Assembly: GCF_900107435.1 (NCBI RefSeq) | Contig: NZ_FNPZ01000002.1 | Span: 1-64,000, forward strand | Direction: 5' to 3' | Source of the DNA: Herbiconiux ginsengi | Lineage (GTDB): Bacteria > Actinomycetota > Actinomycetes > Actinomycetales > Microbacteriaceae | Length of the DNA: 64,000 nt | Part shown: one piece after another, positions 1 through 10,475 of the stretch | Layout: every line of letters begins with the position of its first letter | Position numbering within the stretch: the stretch's first letter is position 1 | The notes under the pieces: model-generated | Database searches by the model: none | What the model was told of the DNA's origin: nothing | What the model saw: the letters and a program-made list of their open reading frames with translations, nothing else | Made by a program: the position numbers and the translations under genes

Positions 1-691
1 CGACCGCGGAGAGGAGGACGGATGCGAGGGTGCCGTAGGCGAGCGAGGTCCAGAGCAGGAACGCGGCGGCGACCACGATGGTGACCACACCGGCGCGGGT
101 CGCGAGCCTGCGTGCGCGGGCCCGGATGTCGCCGTCGGTCTTCAGCGACACGAACACGACGCCGTGGGTGAAGAACAGCAGCAGCGTCGTCAGTCCGCCC
201 AGCAGGGCGTATGGGTTCAGCAGGTCGAAGAAGGTGCCGATGTAGTTGTGACCCTCGTCGAGCGGCACACCGCGCACGATGTTGGCGAAGGCGACCCCCC
301 AGAGCAGGGCGGGCACGGCGGAGCCGATCACGATCATCCGGTCGAACCGCCGCTTCCACGCCGCCTCCGGCCGTTGGTGCCGGTACTCGAACGACACACC
401 GCGGAGGATCAGAGCGACCAGGATGAGCAGCAGCGGCAGGTAGAAGCCGCTGAACAGCGTGGCGTACCACTCCGGGAAGGCAGCGAACAACGACGCCCCC
501 GCCACGATCACCCAGGTCTCGTTGAGGTCCCAGACCGGGCCGATGGTATTGATCAGCACGCGCCGGTCGATGTCGTCACGGCCGAGGAAGGGCAGCGACA
601 TCCCGACGCCGAAGTCGAAGCCGTCGAGCACGAAGTAGCCGACGAACAAGAAGCCGACGATACAGAACCACAGAACAGTCAGATCCACCAT
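1..691 (-). CDS. cydB: cytochrome bd quinol oxidase subunit II (partial)
   Basis: Subunit II of the membrane bd-type quinol oxidase, which pairs with CydA to oxidise quinol and reduce O2 with high affinity. Translation starts MVDLTVLWFC at 691 and runs off the left edge after about 230 residues, so roughly the last third is missing (family about 340 aa). The conserved N-terminal VLDGFDFGVG segment and the WDLNETWVI segment are readable, followed by hydrophobic helices. A Shine-Dalgarno AGGAG overlaps the cydA stop codon and only 5 bp separate the two genes, so they are one operon with coupled translation. Identity is certain; the C terminus and any cydDC genes lie outside the window. Confidence 0.95.
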   Translation of the reverse strand, partial: MVDLTVLWFCIVGFLFVGYFVLDGFDFGVGMSLPFLGRDDIDRRVLINTIGPVWDLNETWVIVAGASLFAAFPEWYATLFSGFYLPLLLILVALILRGVSFEYRHQRPEAAWKRRFDRMIVIGSAVPALLWGVAFANIVRGVPLDEGHNYIGTFFDLLNPYALLGGLTTLLLFFTHGVVFVSLKTDGDIRARARRLATRAGVVTIVVAAAFLLWTSLAYGTLASVLLSAV

Positions 692-696
692 GACTC

Positions 697-2130
697 CTAA
701 TAGACGGTCGAGGGCACGGCGGGGCCGTCGCCGGATGCGGGGGTGTGCTCGTCGTCGACCTCAGCGCCGGGTGAGAGTTCGGGGCCCTTCTGGGCGGCCC
801 GCTTGATCAGCCCGAACTCGACGACGGCGAGGGCGCCATAGAGCAGCGTGAAGACGATGAGCGAGATCAGCACGTCGACGCCCGTGATGCCGGGTGACAC
901 CGCGTCGGAGGTCTTCAGCAGGCTGAACACGATCCACGGCTGCCGGCCCATCTCGGTGAAGATCCAGCCCATGATCATCGCCGCGAGTGGCAAGGGGAAC
1001 GCCCAGATTCCCACTCTCCACAACCACCGCCGTTTCGGGCTGCGGCCTTTGCGGGTGAGGAACAGCCCCACGATCGCCGTGAGCACGGAGACGAGCCCGA
1101 GGCCGATCATCCAGCGGAACGCCCAGTAGGTGACCCAGATCGTGGGGGAGTAGTCGCCCGGGCCGTAGAGCTGCACGTACTGCGCCTGCAGGTCGTTGAT
1201 GCCCTCGACCGTGCCGTCGAGCGTGTGCGTCGACAGGAACGACAGCAGGTAAGGGATGCGGATCGAGAACAGCTCGCTGGTGCCGTCGGGGGTGCCCAGT
1301 GTGAAGATCGAGAACGAGGCATCCGCCCCGGTCGAGGTCGTGTAGAGCGCTTCGGCGGCCGCCATCTTCATCGGCTGCGTCTGCACCATCGCGAGGCCCA
1401 GCTGGTCGCCGGTGAGCACGGTCAGGATGCCGGCGCCCACCATCGTCCACAGACTGAACTTCAGCAGGGGCCGCATGGTGTCGAGGTGCTGGTTGCGGTA
1501 GAGGTGGTAGCACGCCACGGCGATCAGGAGCGCGGCACTCACCATGAAGCAGGCGACGATCGTGTGCGGGAAGGCCGCGAGCGCCACTTTGTTGGTGACG
1601 ACCGACCAGATGTCGGTGAGCTCCGCCCGGCCTTTGGCCTCGTTGATCTGGTAGCCCACCGGGTTCTGCATGAACGCGTTGGCCGCGATGATGAAGTAGG
1701 CCGAGAGGATCGATCCGACCGCCGTCACCCAGATGGTGACGAGGTGCAGCTTCTTGGGCAGTTTGTCCCACCCGAAGATCCACAAGCCGATGAAGGTCGC
1801 TTCGAGGAAGAAGGCCAGCAACCCCTCCATGGCCAAGGGGGCACCGAACACATCACCCACGAAGCGGGAGTAGTCGCTCCAGTTCATGCCGAACTGGAAC
1901 TCCTGCACGATCCCGGTCACCACGCCCATGGCGAAGTTGATGAGGAACAGCTTGCCGATGAACCGGGTGAGCCGGAGGTACTTCTCCTTGTTCGTGCGCA
2001 CCCACGCCGTCTGGAAGACGGCGGTGGTGGTGGCGAGCCCGATCGTGAGAGGCACGAACAGGAAGTGGTAGATCGTCGTGAGACCGAACTGCCACCGGGA
2101 CAGGATGAGGGGATCGAGGAGATCGTGCAC
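697..2130 (-). CDS. cydA: cytochrome bd quinol oxidase subunit I
   Basis: Haem-bearing subunit I of the bd oxidase; carries the quinol site and haems b558, b595 and d in the plasma membrane. The protein has 477 residues, shorter than the ~520 of E. coli, consistent with the short Q-loop type common in Gram-positive bacteria. His22 (IYHFLFV) aligns with the axial haem ligand near the N terminus, and the conserved GRQPW motif is present in the C-terminal half. The C-terminal tail after the last helix is acidic/proline rich. The start is GTG at 2130 with no recognisable Shine-Dalgarno; a CAGTCT -10-like hexamer lies 6 nt upstream, compatible with a leaderless transcript. A DosR/DevR-like palindrome is centred about 41.5 bp upstream of this start. 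It is the first gene of cydAB. Confidence 0.97.
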   Translation of the reverse strand: MHDLLDPLILSRWQFGLTTIYHFLFVPLTIGLATTTAVFQTAWVRTNKEKYLRLTRFIGKLFLINFAMGVVTGIVQEFQFGMNWSDYSRFVGDVFGAPLAMEGLLAFFLEATFIGLWIFGWDKLPKKLHLVTIWVTAVGSILSAYFIIAANAFMQNPVGYQINEAKGRAELTDIWSVVTNKVALAAFPHTIVACFMVSAALLIAVACYHLYRNQHLDTMRPLLKFSLWTMVGAGILTVLTGDQLGLAMVQTQPMKMAAAEALYTTSTGADASFSIFTLGTPDGTSELFSIRIPYLLSFLSTHTLDGTVEGINDLQAQYVQLYGPGDYSPTIWVTYWAFRWMIGLGLVSVLTAIVGLFLTRKGRSPKRRWLWRVGIWAFPLPLAAMIMGWIFTEMGRQPWIVFSLLKTSDAVSPGITGVDVLISLIVFTLLYGALAVVEFGLIKRAAQKGPELSPGAEVDDEHTPASGDGPAVPSTVY

Positions 2131-2161
2131 GAAGCCAGACTGGCGGGGCCGGCGCGAGTCG

Positions 2162-2181
2162 TTCGGGACTTAAGGCCTACG
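2162..2181. promoter_or_regulatory. DosR/DevR-like box upstream of cydA
   Basis: The DevR (DosR) consensus TTSGGGACTWWAGTCCCSAA is matched at 15 of 20 positions: one half (TTCGGGACTTAAG, 2162-2174) is perfect and the other is weak. If cydA is transcribed leaderlessly from 2130, the box is centred at -41.5, the position from which DevR activates hypoxia promoters in mycobacteria. This is a pattern match; the regulator itself is not in the window. Confidence 0.45.
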
Positions 2182-2287
2182 GGCGTCCGAGGGGCCCGAG
2201 CGCCCGGGAACACGGATGCACGAATTGCGCCGATAGCCTCGTCGCGGGAATCGTCGAGTCCCTGGGCCGCCTGAGCCGCGAGCAGGG

Positions 2288-5020
2288 CTACCGCCGCGCT
2301 CCGGTGGAGCGACGTCGGCGGAGGGCTACGAGCACGGCGCCGAGCGCGAAGAGGACGAGCGCCGCCTCGACGGCTGCGGCTGGATCCGACCCTGTCGCCG
2401 CCAGCGTGGCGGAGCCGCCGCTCGGAGTCGCTGCGTCGGCGGCTGGGGGAGCGGGCGGGTCCGCCGGAGGGTCGGGCACCGTGACCGGGCCCGCCGCGAC
2501 CGACTGCGTCATGTAGATGCTCGCCACGACGGTGCCGTCCACTCGCCAGGTGGCGCCGAGTTCGTGGTCGCCGGGCGACAGGGGCCGAGGGAGCGTGCCG
2601 AGCACGAGGCCGTTCTGCACGATCCCCTCGAAGCGATTCGCGCTGTCGCCCGTCACCGTCACCAGCACCCGCCCGCCCTCGGGCAGCGCCGCACCACCGG
2701 GCACGAAGGCCTGCACGGCCACCACCGGCGAGGCGCCGTTCGGCGAGGGGTTCGCGCTCGACCGGATCAGCAGCTGCGGAATCGGTCGGTCCACCGTCGC
2801 GATGGAGGAGGTGAAACTGCCGCTGAAGTTCTCATCGCCCGAGTAGATGGCCCGCAGCCGGTGCTGGCCCTGCGGAACGATCTGCGTCGTGATGGATGCC
2901 GTGGAGGTGGCGACTCCCGGATGCACCTCGGCGCTTCCCAGCAGCGTCTCGCCGTCGTAGAAGGCGACGGTTCCCGTGGGTTTCAGGTCGCCGCTCGGGT
3001 AGGTGAGGGAGCCCGTGAGTTCGAAGAGCGAGCCCGAGTGGATGGGATCGGATACCGGCCGCACCACGATCGACGTGTCGAGCTTCTCGGTCGGGGCCGG
3101 GTCGGCGGGTGCCGGGTCGGCCGCATCAGCGCTCGGCCCCACGGCCGGAGCCGGGCCACTCGCCGGCTCGAGACCGCCCATCGACGTCGAACCGCTGCCC
3201 GTGAACACAGACCCGAGCGCATCCGTCGCCGGGCTGATCGTCTGGGTCGTGAACGCGCTGGCCACGACGACGCCGTCCACCTTCCAACTCGCGTCGATCT
3301 CGTGGTCTCCGGGTGAGAGCGGCCGCGCCAGGGCGCCGAGAACGAGACCGTCGTGCACGGTGCCTTCGAAACGGTTGGAACTGTCGCCGCCGTCAGTCAC
3401 GAGCACCGTGCCGCCCTCGGGCAGTGTCGCCGCGCCCGCGTAGGCGGCCTGCACCGCAAACACGGGGCTCGATCCGGCTGCCGACGGGTTCGCGCTCGAC
3501 CGGATGAACAGCTGCGGCAGAGCCGCCGCGACCTCGACGATCTCGAAGTCCTCGCTGCCGGCGAAGTTGTCGTCGCCCGAGTAGACGGCCCGCAGGCGAT
3601 GCTGTCCCGGCGTCACGACCTGCGCAGAGATCGACGCGTTGTAGCTCGTGTCGCCCGGGTTCACGTCGCCGACTCCCAGCAGCGTCTCGCCGTCGTAGAA
3701 CGAGACGGTGCCCGTGGGCTTCTGCGCGCCGTCGGCAAAACCGACGTAGCCCCAGAACGGGAACAGCGAACCGGAACGGATCGGGTCGGTCAGTGCCTTC
3801 GCCACGATGGAGGTCGCGGTCTTTCCGGGCTCAGGGTCGGGTGTCGGGGTGGGGGTGGGCGTCGGTGTGGGAGTCGGCGTCGGCGTCGGCTGCACCGGGT
3901 CGAGCCGCACGACGGTGGTGGCGAATCCGTAGATCGGCGGAGCACCCGAGGTGGTCGAGTGGGAGCTCAGAGCCCAGGTCTGCGGGCCCACCAGCTCGCT
4001 GCCCACGGCGATCGAGTACGAGTTCGACTCGTACTCGATGCAGCTCGGGACCTCGGGCACCTTCGCTCCGACGTTGCAGTCCGTCTGCGCCTCGACGATC
4101 ACCGAACCGATGTAGGCCTTCGTCTCCGGCCGGTAGGCGTTGTAGACCGTGAACATCTGCGGTCCGTGATAGTTCGCCGAATTGGCGTAGGAGTAGATGG
4201 CCGTCTGGCCGCTCGTGATCGTCGGCGGTGGATCGACGCCGGCCGTGGTCGTGTGCCCCGAGAGCCAGGTGTAGCCGAGCTCGAGCGAATACGGGGTCTC
4301 GTTCTGCACGAACTGGCGCCACGCCCAGGGGACACCCCCGGTGCCGGGAGGCGGGGTGCCGGATGTCACGGGGTCCGGGTCACCCGCATCGGGCAGGTCG
4401 GCGGCGGGCTGATCGGAGTCGGGCCCCGTGACATCCGGCACCCTGCTGTCGGCGTCGGAATGCGGAATCCGCTGCAGAGTCAGGATCGTCCGCACCGCGT
4501 AGGCGTACGGCGTGCCGATGTCCAGCGCGTCGGCCACGAGCGCGTATTGGCTGTAGGCGCCGGCCAGCGGGCTCGTGTACGTGTGCTGCCACCGGTGGAA
4601 GTCGAGGCAGACCTTGATCGTGCGGGTGCAGTCGACTCCCGAGCTGAAGACCACCAGCCCTACATACGTGTCGTTGTCGTAGACGGCGTAGCTGAGCATC
4701 TGAGCCAGCCCGTGGCCGTAGGAGAAGCTCGCGCTGCGGATGTCGCCGGCGCTTTCTCCGCCGGGTGGGATCGTCTCCACCGGGCGGCGGATCCAATCCG
4801 TCATCTCGGTCTTCGACTGGTCGACCGGCCGCAGCTCGAACTGCGTGTGGTTGATCATCTGGTGCACGTTCTCCCAGTGCGTCTCGTCGCCCAGGGCCGT
4901 CGCGGGGGCAGCGGAGCCCAGGATCGCGGCCGCGGCCAGCAGCGAGACCACGGCGGACGCGGCGAGACGGATGAGGGGAACGCGCCGAGATCTCATCGGC
5001 CGCCTTCGGGGAAACGGCAT
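2288..5020 (-). CDS. large Ig-like repeat surface protein with LAATG sorting signal
   Basis: Predicted exported, wall-anchored protein of 910 aa; function unknown. Residues 1-42 form a signal peptide (Arg-rich start, hydrophobic core, ATA cleavage region). Two related domains follow (about 45-190 and 235-370), each with a paired-Cys segment near its middle (VDC...C and TDC...C), suggesting an internal duplication. A Thr-Pro repeat (about 377-394) is a flexible or wall-spanning hinge. Then come two copies of a two-domain unit: a Big_3_5-like Ig fold containing GTVxFYDGETLLG and YSGDxNFxGS, and a second beta-rich domain containing IRSSANPS and RPLSPGDHE. The tail is LAATG (about 873-877), a hydrophobic helix and an Arg-rich end, a class E sortase (LAXTG) signal. 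It is monocistronic, between cydA and the divergent dnaE. A role in adhesion is only a guess. Confidence 0.85.
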   Translation of the reverse strand: MPFPRRRPMRSRRVPLIRLAASAVVSLLAAAAILGSAAPATALGDETHWENVHQMINHTQFELRPVDQSKTEMTDWIRRPVETIPPGGESAGDIRSASFSYGHGLAQMLSYAVYDNDTYVGLVVFSSGVDCTRTIKVCLDFHRWQHTYTSPLAGAYSQYALVADALDIGTPYAYAVRTILTLQRIPHSDADSRVPDVTGPDSDQPAADLPDAGDPDPVTSGTPPPGTGGVPWAWRQFVQNETPYSLELGYTWLSGHTTTAGVDPPPTITSGQTAIYSYANSANYHGPQMFTVYNAYRPETKAYIGSVIVEAQTDCNVGAKVPEVPSCIEYESNSYSIAVGSELVGPQTWALSSHSTTSGAPPIYGFATTVVRLDPVQPTPTPTPTPTPTPTPTPDPEPGKTATSIVAKALTDPIRSGSLFPFWGYVGFADGAQKPTGTVSFYDGETLLGVGDVNPGDTSYNASISAQVVTPGQHRLRAVYSGDDNFAGSEDFEIVEVAAALPQLFIRSSANPSAAGSSPVFAVQAAYAGAATLPEGGTVLVTDGGDSSNRFEGTVHDGLVLGALARPLSPGDHEIDASWKVDGVVVASAFTTQTISPATDALGSVFTGSGSTSMGGLEPASGPAPAVGPSADAADPAPADPAPTEKLDTSIVVRPVSDPIHSGSLFELTGSLTYPSGDLKPTGTVAFYDGETLLGSAEVHPGVATSTASITTQIVPQGQHRLRAIYSGDENFSGSFTSSIATVDRPIPQLLIRSSANPSPNGASPVVAVQAFVPGGAALPEGGRVLVTVTGDSANRFEGIVQNGLVLGTLPRPLSPGDHELGATWRVDGTVVASIYMTQSVAAGPVTVPDPPADPPAPPAADAATPSGGSATLAATGSDPAAAVEAALVLFALGAVLVALRRRRSTGARR

Positions 5021-5167
5021 GCGGGGGTGATCCTCTCGTCAGCTGCACTCTAGTGAGGAGGCCTCGCCACGCGTCACCCCCAGTACGGGCGCAGCGCTCG
5101 CCGTCGTTCGAGACGCGACGGCGGAGAGAAGCTCGCGACACGCCGACCGACCCCTGCACCCGGCGTT

Positions 5168-5173
5168 TAGACT
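5168..5173 (+). promoter_or_regulatory. -10 element of dnaE promoter
   Basis: TAGACT matches the TAnnnT style -10 seen repeatedly in this window and lies 31 bp upstream of the dnaE GTG start, leaving room for a short leader with the GGAGAA ribosome site. No convincing -35 was seen. Confidence 0.35.
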
Positions 5174-5204
5174 TGGTACCCAAGCCGAGATAGCCGGAGA
5201 ATCA

Positions 5205-8717
<3,513 letters not shown>

Positions 8718-8748
8718 GGATCGGAGCCGCCGGTCCGGAGACGGGCCG

Positions 8749-9600
8749 TCACCCGCCGCTCGTCAGCAGGTCGCGCACCGTGCGTGGTTCGCGGCCCAGC
8801 AGAGTGCCGAGCAGCGGATCGACCCCGGCGAAGAAGCCCTGGCCGGCGGCCTGGTACATGCCGAGGACAAAGCGCGACCGGAACTCCGGCTGACCCGAGG
8901 CGAGCTGTGCCGCGATCCACTCGTCCTCGCCCACGAGCACGTGCTCGACGGTCTTGCCGGTGACCTCCGCTGCCATCACCGCCACCTCGTCGAACGTCGG
9001 AGCGCTCGCGGCGGTGAGGGTGACCGGGCCCTCGTAGGCGCCGTCGGACTCCAGGATGATCGCAGCCGCCTCGGCCGCATCCTCCCGCGCCGTCCACGAG
9101 ACCGGCCCGTCGGCCGGCACGGCGATCACGCCGGTCTCGCGCCACGGACCGGCCAGCCAGGTGAGGCTGTGGGCGTAGAAGCCGTTGCGCAGCGACGTCC
9201 AGGGGATTCCCGATTCGGCGAGCAGCTGCTCGGTCATCGCGTGATCGACGGCCGGGCGGAACGGCGTGTCGAGGGATGCGCCCTGATGGCTGGTGTAGAG
9301 GATGCGCCCCACGCCGACGGTGGCGGCCGCATCGATCGCTGCCCGGTGCAGGCTCACCGCGTCGGCGGCCGGGTCGCTCGACGACACGAGCAGCAGCTGC
9401 GACGCTCCGTCGAAGGCGGCCGGCAACGACGCGGGATCGGCGTAGTCGCCGTGGCGCACGGTCACGCCGAGATCGGCGAATCGCTCCGCACTCGCGACAT
9501 CGCGCGCGACGACGACGATGTGGTTCGCCAGCATCCGCTCGAGCAGATGGTCGACAGTGGCGCCGTTGAGGGCTCCGGTGGCTCCGGTGATGATGATCAT
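8749..9600 (-). CDS. NmrA-like NAD(P)-binding SDR oxidoreductase
   Basis: Atypical short-chain dehydrogenase of the NmrA/HSCARG type, cytosolic, probably an NAD(P)H-dependent quinone or ketone reductase or redox sensor; the substrate is unknown. The nucleotide-binding TGATGALNG motif is at residues 5-13, with further Rossmann strands (VVARD, VTVRHGDYAD, LLLVSSSD) behind it. The catalytic Tyr-xxx-Lys of classical SDRs is not evident, as expected for NmrA. The ATG at 9600 is preferred over upstream starts because AGGAGAGG lies about 10 nt before it and the Rossmann strand begins immediately. It is divergent from a TetR gene across a 91-bp region with overlapping promoters and repeated motifs, so it is the likely target of that regulator. 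About 283 aa, normal for the family. Confidence 0.85.
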   Translation of the reverse strand: MIIITGATGALNGATVDHLLERMLANHIVVVARDVASAERFADLGVTVRHGDYADPASLPAAFDGASQLLLVSSSDPAADAVSLHRAAIDAAATVGVGRILYTSHQGASLDTPFRPAVDHAMTEQLLAESGIPWTSLRNGFYAHSLTWLAGPWRETGVIAVPADGPVSWTAREDAAEAAAIILESDGAYEGPVTLTAASAPTFDEVAVMAAEVTGKTVEHVLVGEDEWIAAQLASGQPEFRSRFVLGMYQAAGQGFFAGVDPLLGTLLGREPRTVRDLLTSGG

Positions 9601-9619
9601 GACACGTGTCCTCTCCTGT

Positions 9620-9691
9620 GTTAGCAATGGAATCACGTAAAGGTTATCACTGGAAATTCCGATGGTATCAATTCTGCGTTAGCATTGGAAA
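9620..9691. promoter_or_regulatory. overlapping divergent promoters with iterated GTTAnCA operator repeats
   Basis: Plus-strand promoter for the TetR gene: -10 TAGCAT (9680-9685) followed by 6 nt and the ATG at 9692, so the mRNA is probably leaderless; a weak -35 is at 9657-9662. Minus-strand promoter for the NmrA gene: -35 TTGATA (9671-9666), a 17-bp spacer and -10 GATAAC (9648-9643). A motif close to GTTAnCAnTGGAA is repeated at 9620, 9643 and 9678, with a shorter GGTATCA at 9664, covering both promoters. This is a good candidate autoregulatory operator. Confidence 0.55.
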
Positions 9692-10429
9692 ATGAGCGAG
9701 ACGATCAGTGGTCGAGTGGACACCCGGGCGAAGATCGTCGAGGTCGCCGCGCGGCTGCTCCAGGAACAGGGGACCGCAGCCGTCACCACGCGCAGCGTCG
9801 CGCACGGAGCGGGCGTGCAGGCGCCGACGATCTATCGCCTGTTCGGCGACAAGAACGGGTTGCTCGAGGCGGTGGCCGAGCACGTCATGGCGGGCCTGGT
9901 CGCCGTGAAGGCGGCGGTCGTCGAGGCGGCATCGGTCGACGGCGTCGATCCACTGGTCGATCTCCGGGCCGGATGGCAGTCCCAGCTCGAATTCGGCGTA
10001 GCCAATCCTGACCTCTTCCGGCTGTTGAGCGACCCGGATCGAGCGCAGAGTTCGTCGGCGGTCCGCTCGGGCCGGCGCGTTCTGGAAGCCCGCGTGCACC
10101 GGGTGGCCGAGACCGGGCGACTTCGCGTGAGCGAGGAACGCGCCGTCGGGCTCATCCAGGCCGCCGGCACCGGCGCGGTCCTGATGCTGCTGGCCACACC
10201 GGCCGAGCAGCGCGATCTCGGTCTCGCCGACGAGCTCTACGAAGCGGTGCTGGGGCAGATCCTCACCGACGCACCGGAACAGGGCGACGGGGGTGCGATC
10301 GCGACCGTGATCGCCTTCCGGGCGATCGCGCCACGCCTCGATGCCCTGAACGACGCCGAGCGGCAGTTGCTCGTCGACTGGCTCGACCGGGCCATCGGCT
10401 CTGGACTCGACCGGCGGGCAGGGGCATAG
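9692..10429 (+). CDS. TetR family transcriptional regulator
   Basis: TetR-type DNA-binding repressor of 245 aa. The N-terminal HTH is clear: residues about 10-56 hold IVEVAARLLQEQG, TTRSVAHGAGVQAPTIYRLF and the following DKNGLLEAVAEHV. The remaining ~190 residues form the helical ligand/dimer domain, which is family-specific and gives no ligand clue. It sits 91 bp from and divergent to the NmrA-like reductase, the classic arrangement of a TetR repressor and its target, and the shared region carries iterated repeats. It appears leaderless (TAGCAT six bases before the ATG, no Shine-Dalgarno). The downstream alkylsulfatase gene is close (46 bp) and co-directional, so it may be co-transcribed. 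Confidence 0.9.
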   Translation: MSETISGRVDTRAKIVEVAARLLQEQGTAAVTTRSVAHGAGVQAPTIYRLFGDKNGLLEAVAEHVMAGLVAVKAAVVEAASVDGVDPLVDLRAGWQSQLEFGVANPDLFRLLSDPDRAQSSSAVRSGRRVLEARVHRVAETGRLRVSEERAVGLIQAAGTGAVLMLLATPAEQRDLGLADELYEAVLGQILTDAPEQGDGGAIATVIAFRAIAPRLDALNDAERQLLVDWLDRAIGSGLDRRAGA

Positions 10430-10475
10430 TCGGAGGCAGGCGGCGGCGATGGTGCCGCCCGGATGCGGAGCGACC

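Noticed and set aside
3838-3890. GT-rich tandem DNA repeat
   Set aside because: It is the Thr-Pro hinge of the surface protein in frame, not a separate repeat element.
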